DNA from: Neptuniibacter sp.
GTDB taxonomy: Bacteria; Pseudomonadota; Gammaproteobacteria; Pseudomonadales; Balneatricaceae
Length of the DNA: 8,452 bases
Assembly (NCBI GenBank): GCA_024686055.1
Contig: JAIBDV010000110.1
Span: 1-8,452 of the forward strand
Direction of reading: 5' to 3'
Made by a program: the position numbers and the translations under genes. The notes below the pieces were generated by a model. The model was not told where the DNA came from and searched no databases. It worked only from the letters and a program-made list of their open reading frames with translations. Shown here one piece after another: positions 1-7,055 of this stretch (within the stretch, counting starts at the first letter, position 1; each line of letters opens with the position of its first letter).

Positions 1-1571
1 CGGCAGGCCAGCATTTCGGCGCTGTGGGCCTGCAATACGCCGATTTTATCGGTCATAATTCTATTGTACTCAGATGAGTGAGCCAGCTGTTCGCTCATAC
101 GCTGAATCTGCTGAGCATAGGTGAGGCTATCGTAATCATCACGGTAGATGATGTCATCGACCAGCCCCATCTTCAGTGCTTGCTGATCACCGACTGGTAG
201 ACACTGATTCGTGAGCTGTTCTGCACGTTCAGCGCCGACCCGACGTGGCAGGCTCCAGGTCCAGAACTCGGAACCGTACAGGCCGCCCATCCCTTTGTAG
301 TGTGGGTTCAGTACTACACCTTCATGGATAAATACCTTATCTGCTGCCAGTGCCATCATTACTCCACCTGCGCCCGCGCTACCGTGCATTGCTGCGATAA
401 CCAGCCGGTCCTGAGTCATCAGCATTGCCTGCACCATATCGTTGATGGCATTGATGTTGGCCCAGGACTCATCACCAGGGCTGCTGGCAGCTTCGATGAC
501 ATTGAGGTGAATACCGTTAGACCAGTAATCAGCCCCCCCCATCAATACGATGGCCCGGGTAGTACGTTCACATGCCTGCCGGTAGGCCTCAGTCAGACGT
601 TCGCACTGGCGGGTGCTCATGGCGCCGTTGTAGAAATCGAAGTGCAGGTAGCCGACATCATTGTGCTCTTCGTACCAGATCTCTTTGAAGGTCGTGTCCT
701 GGCCCTGGTAAAGTGCGGGCAGTGGCAGTTCTGGCACATCGGCAATCCGGTCGCCCAGCAGCTCGGCTGCCGGCATTTTGAAATGCCCTTCACTGGCCGG
801 GCCTTTTTTCTTCAGATGGCTGATCCACACCGCACCGTCAGCCGCACCCCGACAGATGGCGCCATCACGGGTGGCCAGGATCTCGCCAGGCTTGCCCACC
901 AGGGCGCCTTCAGTATGGGCACCACAGAGGTAAAACTCTTCACCAAACAGCTCATCGAGCAGACCTGGGAAGCCATCCGCAGAACGGATTTTGCGGATAA
1001 TCAGTTCAACGCTATCTTCCTGCCAGTCGATGCTACGGCGGGTCTGTTTCATAACCGGGCGGCAGCGGCCGATCACGGCAGGGTTCATGTAGTTCAGAGG
1101 CTCGGGGACAAAGTGGCCGCTTTCGAAACGGCGGACCGCGGTGCGGATTGCTTTCATGGCTGCCTGGACGGTTTCGCCACGGTAAAGGCTGCTTTTTCGG
1201 CCTTCCCGCAACGGGTACTCGGCACTTGCCCAGACGGGACCGGAATCCATTTCATTTGCCGCTTCTACCAGGGTAACGCCCCAGTGCGAAGCATCTTCGC
1301 GGATTGCCCAGTCCAGTGAGGAGGGGCCACGGTCACCGCGAATACCCGGGTGTACGATTATGCAGGGAGTGCTACGCCATACATCTTCCGGAATAACTTT
1401 GGTAAGCATGGGGCACAAAATCAGTTCTGGTTTGAATAACGCAATACCTTCTCTGACCTGGTCATCATTAACAAAAACTTCAATACTGACATCATGTCCC
1501 AGCTCATTCAGCTCCAGATGAGCGGCCTGGGTCATACTGTTATAGCTTGTTGATAATAACAAAATACGCAT
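1..1571 (-). CDS. hypX: Hydrogenase maturation protein HypX (HoxX), CO-ligand synthase, 3' end cut by window
   Basis: The product is a cytoplasmic two-domain enzyme. In this family the N-terminal domain moves the formyl group of formyl-tetrahydrofolate to CoA, and the C-terminal enoyl-CoA-hydratase-like domain breaks formyl-CoA into CoA and CO, the CO ligand of [NiFe]-hydrogenase under aerobic conditions. Seen here are 523 open codons. Residues 1-180 form the formyltransferase fold, with HPG at 74-76, GDRGPSSLDWAI at 79-90 and MDSGPVWA at 108-115. A linker with ADGFPGLLDELFG follows near 198-210. The crotonase domain starts near 300, with GGADYWSNGIHLNV at 345-358, HGSAGAGGVMMALAAD at 396-411 and the HypX-typical NPHYKGMGGLYGSEFW at 422-437. 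The start ATG at 1571 has AAGGA eight bases upstream. Probably 30-50 C-terminal residues are missing at the window edge. The family is clear; the reaction is known from homologues. Confidence 0.95.
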   Translation of the reverse strand, partial: MRILLLSTSYNSMTQAAHLELNELGHDVSIEVFVNDDQVREGIALFKPELILCPMLTKVIPEDVWRSTPCIIVHPGIRGDRGPSSLDWAIREDASHWGVTLVEAANEMDSGPVWASAEYPLREGRKSSLYRGETVQAAMKAIRTAVRRFESGHFVPEPLNYMNPAVIGRCRPVMKQTRRSIDWQEDSVELIIRKIRSADGFPGLLDELFGEEFYLCGAHTEGALVGKPGEILATRDGAICRGAADGAVWISHLKKKGPASEGHFKMPAAELLGDRIADVPELPLPALYQGQDTTFKEIWYEEHNDVGYLHFDFYNGAMSTRQCERLTEAYRQACERTTRAIVLMGGADYWSNGIHLNVIEAASSPGDESWANINAINDMVQAMLMTQDRLVIAAMHGSAGAGGVMMALAADKVFIHEGVVLNPHYKGMGGLYGSEFWTWSLPRRVGAERAEQLTNQCLPVGDQQALKMGLVDDIIYRDDYDSLTYAQQIQRMSEQLAHSSEYNRIMTDKIGVLQAHSAEMLAC

Positions 1572-2074
1572 ATCGGAAGTCCTTTTGCTGACGGTTCTGC
1601 ACCGTAGCCCCTGTAATATATAATCAGTTATATTCCTTTGGTGAGGCGATTCTTTATAGAGTCGGGTTTGTTTTCAATAATACTTTAGTTCTACTAGATG
1701 TCTTGCTTTAAGTACGTGATTAAAGTCAGGCTTCGTATTAGTAATTGGTTGCTTTACAGATTTAAAAATTAAGAGTGGAAGTGGCTCTGAAACGGGGATA
1801 ACTAGAAATACAATAATCCTCGTCTATTTGCTTCGATCGTTTAGATTTACGGGTTTATTACTGTATAAAAAAAAGCCACTCTCGCCTTTTTAGTATTAAA
1901 TATTTCATGTCTATTTTAGTTATCTGTAGGTGTATGGAAGGTGTGTGAAGGCTTTTATATCAGTTTTGTTTTTTATTGATTTAAACTTCGGTCATTAAAA
2001 ATAGGACTTTTTCTCAGTGCAATATAGGCGCTATTTTACCTGGGCAGGCTAAAAAACGATCAGATCGGCGTAAT
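1572..2074. other. AT-rich non-coding region upstream of hypX
   Basis: About 500 bases hold no convincing gene on either strand, and the part from about 1612 to 2045 is much richer in A and T than all flanking DNA. It should carry the hypX promoter, since the gene further upstream on the same strand ends in a hairpin terminator. TATA-like hexamers on the minus strand near 1612-1640 are possible -10 elements, but no well-spaced -35 box could be found. A run of eight A (1867-1874) and a run of five T (1887-1891) flank a short GC-rich core and form a weak terminator-like structure. Binding of H-NS-like or IHF-like proteins is plausible but is inference only. Confidence 0.55.
1580..1584 (-). promoter_or_regulatory. 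Ribosome binding site of hypX
   Basis: AAGGA on the minus strand lies eight bases before the ATG at 1571-1569 and fixes the hypX start. Just upstream, 1591-1595 and 1601-1605 (ACGGT and ACCGT) could form a small five-pair hairpin in the leader. Confidence 0.6.
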
Positions 2075-2107
2075 GGAAGAACCTGGTGTTCGCCACCGGG
2101 TTCTTCC
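2075..2107 (-). terminator. Hairpin terminator downstream of the 113-aa gene
   Basis: Bases 2075-2088 and 2094-2107 pair as a 14-base stem with one G-T wobble around a five-base loop (TTCGC). The stem begins only a few bases after the stop codon of the minus-strand gene at 2115. On that strand a second short GATC-type stem and six T (complement of 2051-2056) follow about 20 bases later. The strong stem is seen directly. The T run is not immediately adjacent, so this is an imperfect intrinsic terminator. It would separate the small gene from hypX. Confidence 0.65.
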
Positions 2108-2114
2108 ACCAGGC

Positions 2115-2456
2115 TCAGTGAACCGCTGCTTTCTGTGGCCGGTGCATCATCAGCTCCATCTGGTGTTGCAGGCCTGACAATTGTTGGTCGAAGTCGAGTA
2201 TCTGGCCTCGCAGCATTAGCAGTTTCTCAAATACCTGCTCCGGAATGGGGTAGTCCTGCTGGTTACAGCTGCCCAGGGATGTTTCTATATCGCCATCCAG
2301 AGAGGCAATCTCCATGGGTACGTAGAGCAGTGCGGCAACCTGCACTCGAAGCCGGATCACTTCATTGTAATCAGGCAATGGTGTTTGACCACTGGCCCAG
2401 CCCTGTACCTGGGCGTCCAGCTGGTTTAGCTGATTAATAACCTGTTTGATAGACAT
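2115..2456 (-). CDS. Hypothetical protein, 113 residues, helical and probably cytoplasmic
   Basis: I do not recognise a family. The protein starts MSIKQVINQLNQLDAQVQGW and has no signal peptide or membrane segment. It is rich in Gln, Leu and Asp/Glu. Amphipathic helices are likely near residues 2-20, 35-60 and 76-103, the last with coiled-coil-like spacing of Leu, Ile and Met. Codon choice (CAG, CTG and GCC favoured) matches its neighbours, which supports a real gene. The open frame extends upstream to an ATG at 2525, but the extra 23 residues are low quality and lack a ribosome binding site, whereas the ATG at 2456 is preceded by AAGGA and GAG within about 16 bases. It lies between hypX (same strand, downstream) and divergent hypF, so a hydrogenase-related role is possible, but only by position. 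Confidence 0.75.
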   Translation of the reverse strand: MSIKQVINQLNQLDAQVQGWASGQTPLPDYNEVIRLRVQVAALLYVPMEIASLDGDIETSLGSCNQQDYPIPEQVFEKLLMLRGQILDFDQQLSGLQHQMELMMHRPQKAAVH

Positions 2457-2692
2457 CTGAATCTCAGTCCTTGTCGACGGTCTGGTGCACCCCGGCCCGA
2501 TAGGCGGTACCACGCGCCATTCCATTATTGAATATGGAGGAGTCTAGTTGCTGATTTCGGGCTATGCCTGGCCTGATACTTGAAAAATCCGCGTTTGCCC
2601 AATAGCCAGAGGGCTGCTACCTCAGTCAATGGCCGGGGCCTGGATAGAAACTGGTAAACTTTAGCGTTGTGATGAAGCAACGGGTTGTGGCA
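2457..2692. promoter_or_regulatory. Divergent intergenic region between the 113-aa gene and hypF
   Basis: This stretch must hold the promoters for hypF (plus) and for the small minus-strand gene, because the two genes are transcribed away from each other. No high-quality sigma-70 pair was found. A partial match to a sigma-54 element is noted among the rejected items. A single region controlling both genes is inferred from the arrangement, not shown by a recognised operator. Confidence 0.4.
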
Positions 2693-5014
2693 ATGGTGAA
2701 AGTAGCCGGGTTTGAAATTCGTGTGCGTGGTGTGGTTCAGGGAGTGGGTTTTCGGCCGTTTGTCTGGCAATTGGCGCAGCAGCTGGGGCTGGCAGGTGTG
2801 GTTGCCAATGATGGCCAGGGTGTACGCATTGAACTGTGCTGCAGCGCAACGCAATGTGCTGAATTTATGCAGCAGTTACAACGTCATAGCCCACCGCTGG
2901 CACAGATTCAGGCGCTGGAGAGCCGGCCGGTACAACTGAACCCGACAGGCCAGTTTGATATTATCGCCAGTCAGAGCGGGGCTGTACGTACCGGTTGTGC
3001 AGCGGATGCCGCCAGTTGTGCGCAATGCCTGAGCGAACTGAACGACCCTGCCAACCGCCGCTACCGCTATCCGTTTATCAACTGTACCCACTGTGGCCCC
3101 CGGCTCAGTATTGTGCAGTCGATCCCCTGGGACCGCCCCTCTACCAGTATGGCGGTATTTCCCCTGTGCCCGGCCTGTCAGGGTGAATACGATGACCCTG
3201 GCGACCGGCGCTTCCATGCCCAGCCCAATGCCTGCCCGGACTGTGGCCCACAACTCTGGCTGGAAACCCCGGACGGGGCGATGCTTGAGGCCCCTGGTGA
3301 ACTGTTTAGCGAGCTGCAGGCACAGCTACAGGCCGGAAAAATTCTCGCCATCCGTGGGCTGGGTGGTTTTCATCTGGTTTGTGATGCGACCAATGCTACT
3401 GCGGTTGCCCGGCTGCGTCAGCGTAAAGCCCGCCCGGCCAAGCCTCTGGCGTTGATGGTGGCCGACCTTGATGTGCTGACCGGTTACGCCCAGCGCACTG
3501 CCCAGGCCGATGCGGCGTTGCAAAGCCCGGCGGCACCGATTGCGCTGCTGGCTCGACATTCCGACTGTGGCTTACCTGATGCCGTTGCGCCCGGCCAGTA
3601 TCAGCTGGGCTTTATGTTGCCCGCCACACCGCTGCACCACCTGTTAATGGCAGGGCTACAGACACCACTGGTGATGACCAGTGGTAACCGTAGTGGCCAG
3701 CCCCAGGCGATCAGTAACGACGAGGCCCGCCAGCAGCTGGTGGGCATTGCTGACCTGCTGGTGCTGCATAATCGCGAAATTATTAACCGGCTGGATGACT
3801 CGGTGCTGCGCGATACCCCTGTCGGTGTACAGTTGCTGCGCCGGGCTCGCGGCTACGCGCCGCAACCGCTGTCTCTGCCGCCTGGCTTTGAGCAGGCGGA
3901 CGACCTGCTGGCGCTGGGAGCCGAGCTGAAAAACACGTTTTGCCTGATCAACGCAGGCCAGGCGATTCTCAGCCAGCACCTGGGTGACCTGACCGACGCG
4001 CAGACCTATGACCGCTGGGAGCAGGCGATCAGCCTCTATCGTCAGCTGTATCAGCATCAGCCGGCTTTACTTGCGCACGATCAGCACCCGGATTACCGCT
4101 CTACTCAATTTGCGCAGGCTCAGTCGCTGCAAACGGGCATCCCGCTGGCTGCGGTACAGCACCACCATGCCCATATTGCCAGCTGTATGGGGGAGCATGG
4201 TTATCCACGTACCGCCGCGCCGGTGCTGGGGATCTGTTTTGATGGCACCGGCTATGGTGACGATGGCACCCTGTGGGGCGGCGAGTTTCTGCGGGCGGAC
4301 TACTGTCAGGTACAGCGGCTGGGGTCGCTGACCCCGGTGCCACTGATGGGCGGTAGCCAGGCGATTCGTGAGCCCTGGCGTAATCTGTTTGCTCAGCTGG
4401 AGGCCTGGCAGGCAGGAGGTGACTGGGCGCAGCTCTGGCCCGCCCTTGCCGCGAAACCGCTGCCAACGCTGCGGGCCATGTTGAAAAAACAGTTGAACTG
4501 CCCGTTAAGCAGCTCGGCCGGGCGTCTGTTCGATGCGGTGGCTGCTGCGCTGGGGTGCAGTTTTACGGCAATCAGTTATGAGGGTCAGGCCGCCATTGAG
4601 CTGGAAACACTGGCCCGGCAATGCAGCGCTGAGGTGAAGGGTTATCCGTTTGATTGCCAGCAGCATGAAGGACGCTGGTTACTGGACCCGGCACCGATGT
4701 GGCAGGCATTAATCGCTGATCTGCAGGCCGCGCGCCCGGCGGCGGAAATTGCTCAGGCCTTTCAGCTGGGTCTGGCAGACCAGAGTGCGTTGTTGGCGGG
4801 GCAGCTGGCGAGGGCACATTCGATCAGGACCGTTGTGCTCTCTGGCGGGGTGATTCAGAACCAGTGTTTGCAGCAACGGCTGGTCAGCCAGCTGCAGGCC
4901 CAGGGATTGCAGGTATGGCTGCCACAACAGTTGCCCGCCAATGATGGCGGTATTGCGTTTGGCCAGGCACTGGTCGCCGCGGCCAGGCAGTTGCAACATA
5001 AAGAGGAGGCGTAA
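2693..5014 (+). CDS. hypF: Carbamoyltransferase HypF, [NiFe]-hydrogenase maturation
   Basis: HypF uses carbamoyl phosphate and ATP to make carbamoyl adenylate and passes the carbamoyl group to the C-terminal cysteine of HypE, where it becomes the cyanide ligand of the NiFe centre. All domains are present (numbering from the ATG at 2693). There is an acylphosphatase domain at 7-95 with VRGVVQGVGFRPF (Arg21) and Asn39. Two zinc-finger units follow: Cys109, 112, 131 and 134, and Cys159, 162, 181 and 184. A YrdC-like domain starts near 215 with GKILAIRGLGGFHLVCDA and KARPAKPLALM. A Kae1-like domain starts near 405 with QHHHAH at 489-494, FDGTGYGDDGTLWGGE at 516-531, SSAGRLFDAVAAALG at 607-621 and LSGGVIQNQ at 716-724. 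Length is 773 residues, close to E. coli HypF at about 750. Upstream GTG 2669 and ATG 2672 are in frame, but 2693 best matches where the family begins; no start has a strong ribosome binding site. Confidence 0.96.
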   Translation: MVKVAGFEIRVRGVVQGVGFRPFVWQLAQQLGLAGVVANDGQGVRIELCCSATQCAEFMQQLQRHSPPLAQIQALESRPVQLNPTGQFDIIASQSGAVRTGCAADAASCAQCLSELNDPANRRYRYPFINCTHCGPRLSIVQSIPWDRPSTSMAVFPLCPACQGEYDDPGDRRFHAQPNACPDCGPQLWLETPDGAMLEAPGELFSELQAQLQAGKILAIRGLGGFHLVCDATNATAVARLRQRKARPAKPLALMVADLDVLTGYAQRTAQADAALQSPAAPIALLARHSDCGLPDAVAPGQYQLGFMLPATPLHHLLMAGLQTPLVMTSGNRSGQPQAISNDEARQQLVGIADLLVLHNREIINRLDDSVLRDTPVGVQLLRRARGYAPQPLSLPPGFEQADDLLALGAELKNTFCLINAGQAILSQHLGDLTDAQTYDRWEQAISLYRQLYQHQPALLAHDQHPDYRSTQFAQAQSLQTGIPLAAVQHHHAHIASCMGEHGYPRTAAPVLGICFDGTGYGDDGTLWGGEFLRADYCQVQRLGSLTPVPLMGGSQAIREPWRNLFAQLEAWQAGGDWAQLWPALAAKPLPTLRAMLKKQLNCPLSSSAGRLFDAVAAALGCSFTAISYEGQAAIELETLARQCSAEVKGYPFDCQQHEGRWLLDPAPMWQALIADLQAARPAAEIAQAFQLGLADQSALLAGQLARAHSIRTVVLSGGVIQNQCLQQRLVSQLQAQGLQVWLPQQLPANDGGIAFGQALVAAARQLQHKEEA
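5003..5009 (+). promoter_or_regulatory. Ribosome binding site inside the hypF end, for RNase Z
   Basis: GAGGAGG sits in the last codons of hypF, four bases before the ATG at 5014. It is a near-perfect Shine-Dalgarno sequence at slightly short spacing. The hypF stop and the next start share one base (TAATG), so the ribosome ending hypF can reinitiate directly. Confidence 0.85.
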
Positions 5015-5985
5015 TGCAGATTACTTTTTTGGGTACCTCCTCGGGTGCCCCCAGTCGTCAGCGCAATGTCAGCGCGACCGCCGTGTCGCCGGAGCGTGGG
5101 CGGCGCTGGTTACTGGTCGACTGCGGTGAGGCGACTCAGCACCAGCTGCTGCGCACAGCGTTGTCACCACAACAGCTGGCGGCAGTGCTGATTACCCATA
5201 TTCATGGCGATCACTGTTATGGCCTGCCGGGGTTACTGGCGTCGTGTCAGCTGAATGGACGCACGGAGCCGCTGACGCTGATTGGCCCGCCCGCTGTCTG
5301 GGACTATTTGCAGGCGGTGATTCGTTTTACCGAACTGCAAATCAGTTACCCGCTGGAGTTTATAGCCGTCAGTGATGAGCTGGCCCTGACTCGCGCCGGG
5401 TTTGCCATCAGCGCCCATCCTCTGAGCCATCGGGTGCCCAGCTGGGGTTACCGGCTGCAGGAAACCGGCATCCAGAACCGGCTGGATGTGGCGCGTTTAC
5501 GTGCAGAGGGCATTCCGGCCGGGCCACTGTATGCCCGGTTACAGCGGGGGGAGGACTGCCCGCTGGCGGATGGCCAGGTGCTTAAAAGTCGTTGCTATAC
5601 CGAACCTTCACGACGGCCCCGGATCCTGGTGATCGGCGGTGATAATGACCGCCCTGAATTGTTGACAGCTGCCTGTCATGGGGCTGATCTGCTGATCCAT
5701 GAAGCCACCTACACCGAAGATGTGCTGGCGCAGGTGGGGCCTGAACCACAACACAGCTGTGCTGCCCAGGTGGCCCGTTTTGCCCAGACTCAGGGGCTGA
5801 ATAACCTTATTCTGACCCACTTCAGCCCACGTTATCGCGCTCAGGCCCGTAAACCCCGCGAGCGCAGCATGGCGGAGCTTGAAGCTGAAGCACGCCAGCA
5901 CTATGGTGGGCAACTGTACCTGGCGCAGGATTTTGACTGTTATCAGCTGACCCCTCAGGGCGAGCTTGTCCGACAGCAACGCTGA
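5014..5985 (+). CDS. rnz: Ribonuclease Z / RNase BN, metallo-beta-lactamase fold
   Basis: This is a zinc-dependent endonuclease that trims the 3' end of tRNA precursors; bacterial BN forms can also act as exonucleases. The whole metal site is visible: THIHGDH at 61-67 (His62, His64, Asp66, His67), His139 in AHPLSH, Asp210 in GGDN, and His269 in LTHFSPRY. His247 in QHSCAAQ matches the catalytic-region histidine. The start, MQITFLGTSSGAPSRQRNVS, and GEATQHQLL at 38-46 are typical of the family. The substrate-binding arm is the short type (GPLYARLQRGE at 170-180). Its 323 residues slightly exceed the usual 305-311. E. coli has GDT where this protein has GDN, a small change beside the metal ligand. 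The gene overlaps hypF by one base, so the two are probably co-transcribed. Another member of the elaC-like branch is the main alternative. Confidence 0.93.
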   Translation: MQITFLGTSSGAPSRQRNVSATAVSPERGRRWLLVDCGEATQHQLLRTALSPQQLAAVLITHIHGDHCYGLPGLLASCQLNGRTEPLTLIGPPAVWDYLQAVIRFTELQISYPLEFIAVSDELALTRAGFAISAHPLSHRVPSWGYRLQETGIQNRLDVARLRAEGIPAGPLYARLQRGEDCPLADGQVLKSRCYTEPSRRPRILVIGGDNDRPELLTAACHGADLLIHEATYTEDVLAQVGPEPQHSCAAQVARFAQTQGLNNLILTHFSPRYRAQARKPRERSMAELEAEARQHYGGQLYLAQDFDCYQLTPQGELVRQQR

Positions 5986-6021
5986 CTGGCGTTTGCCAGA
6001 TGAAAAGGAGTTTATCGACGC

Positions 6022-6414
6022 ATGAATGCCCTGTGGGTGCGAATGCTGCTGCCACTGGTGATCGCCGGTTGTGCGGCGGACCCGATTGAGCGGCTCAGGC
6101 TGGCTGATCGCAGCTACCAGCTGGAACTGACCCCGCTGACCTGGTTAAACCAGGCCGGTTACAGTTGCTATCCGTTTGCTGGCACCATCGCGCTGAGTAA
6201 CGAAGTGCTTGATGGTGAACTGCGGCATCAGTCCGGCCCCCTCTATCTGCTGGAGGGGCGGGCGCTGCTGGCCGGGGCGCTCTATCAGGCCCGGCTGGTG
6301 AACTACATGGAAACGGTTGAACTGACCGGCCAGCTGACGGCGGCGGCAGGCAGTGGTAGCTGGTACACAGCAGCGGGCTGCCGGGGTGTCTGGCAGGCTA
6401 CGGCCATTGAGTAA
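6022..6414 (+). CDS. Putative outer-membrane lipoprotein, paralogue of the next gene
   Basis: This is a 130-residue protein of unknown function. It has a short signal peptide with lipobox VIAGC (Cys17 as the lipidation site); position +2 is Ala, which favours transfer to the outer membrane. The mature part has a small beta-rich look: GYSC at 46-49, a glycine-spaced middle (DGEL, EGRALL, GALY, TGQL) and SGSWYTAAGCRGVW at 111-124. Cys49 and Cys120 could form a disulfide in the periplasm. The start ATG has AAGGAG 11 bases upstream; an inner ATG at 6043 is a less likely start. It lies 36 bases after the RNase Z gene on the same strand. Its C-terminal part aligns with the product of 6476-6877. I do not recognise a named family. 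Confidence 0.82.
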   Translation: MNALWVRMLLPLVIAGCAADPIERLRLADRSYQLELTPLTWLNQAGYSCYPFAGTIALSNEVLDGELRHQSGPLYLLEGRALLAGALYQARLVNYMETVELTGQLTAAAGSGSWYTAAGCRGVWQATAIE

Positions 6415-6475
6415 ACCGCTGGCGTGCTGATGCAGGTCGCGGTCGATAAAGGTAATGATAAGGGAGTATGCACGG

Positions 6476-6877
6476 ATGAAATTAGCAACATTGTCTCTAC
6501 TGGCCACCGTTGTGCTGACGGGATACGGCTGTAGTAATAGCACCCATATTTCACAAACTGTCGTCGAAGGTGCTGATCTGTTTGAGGTGGTCGCCACCCC
6601 CACGATGCAGACCAGCCATACCGGCGTTACCTGTGTGGGGGCGCGAGGCCAGGTCTGGATAAAAGACGGAACGGTGGGTGGTGTGCTTACCGATGATCGA
6701 CAGCGGAACTTTAAAATCACCGGTCGTCTCAAGGCTGATCACAGCGTTGAAGCCGGGATTGCCGTCAACAGTCAGCTTGTTGCCAGCTGGGGTGGTCAGA
6801 TCCGGCACAACGCCGGTCATGGCAGCTGGCGGGATGAAAGTGGCTGTCAGGGTGACTGGCGGCTGTCGTCTCTCTGA
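6476..6877 (+). CDS. Putative exported protein, paralogue of the preceding lipoprotein
   Basis: This is a 133-residue secreted protein of unknown function. MKLATLSLLATVVLTGYGCS is a clear signal peptide. Cys19 could be lipidated, but the bases of the lipobox are poor (Gly at -3, Tyr at -2), so ordinary signal peptidase cleavage is also possible. The mature domain carries GVTC at 50-53, KDGTVGGVL at 63-71, ITGRLKAD at 81-88, a GIAV and GGQI pair, and GHGSWRDESGCQGDW at 114-128. Cys53 and Cys124 are 71 residues apart, exactly as in the preceding gene. An in-frame ATG at 6455 gives seven more residues, but AAGGGAG nine bases before 6476 supports this start. Only about 60 bases separate it from the preceding gene, so the same operon is likely. 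Confidence 0.8.
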   Translation: MKLATLSLLATVVLTGYGCSNSTHISQTVVEGADLFEVVATPTMQTSHTGVTCVGARGQVWIKDGTVGGVLTDDRQRNFKITGRLKADHSVEAGIAVNSQLVASWGGQIRHNAGHGSWRDESGCQGDWRLSSL

Positions 6878-6887
6878 CCCTTTCGGG

Positions 6888-6911
6888 TGGGGGCGGTGCT
6901 GTCTGCCCCCA
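6888..6911 (+). terminator. Hairpin after the exported-protein genes
   Basis: TGGGGGC (6888-6894) and GCCCCCA (6905-6911) form a seven-pair GC-rich stem with a ten-base loop, ten bases after the stop of the last gene of the plus-strand unit. A small ACCC/GGGT stem just precedes it. No real T run follows (TTAATCTCC), so it may be a weak or Rho-assisted terminator, or an RNA-stabilising 3' hairpin. Confidence 0.45.
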
Positions 6912-7055
6912 TTAATCTCCTTAGCCTCATCTCTGCCTGTCCGTCGTCCATGGCGGTTGTCTTCTGACTGTCACTTATCTGAAACGCTCACTCGTTAACG
7001 TCCCCTGTCTTTGTGACTGAGTTTACCTTTTCACGCTATCCGGGAGAGTACGGGC

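Noticed and set aside
300..1319. Long plus-strand open frame of 339 codons
   Set aside because: It is the antisense shadow of hypX, whose minus-strand product has clear family motifs throughout; the plus-strand translation shows no domain.
1780..1880. Inverted repeat AGTGGCT / AGCCACT in the AT-rich region
   Set aside because: Seven-base arms 87 bases apart are expected by chance several times in a region this long.
2457..2525. Extended start at 2525 for the 113-residue protein
   Set aside because: The bases before this ATG are pyrimidine-rich with no Shine-Dalgarno sequence, and the added residues look non-coding.
2569..2583. Possible sigma-54 promoter upstream of hypF (TGGCCT, five bases, TTGA)
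   Set aside because: The GG and TTG spacing fits, but the essential C of the -12 GC element is A and two more bases of the -24 element differ. Too weak to call, though sigma-54 control of hyp genes is known.
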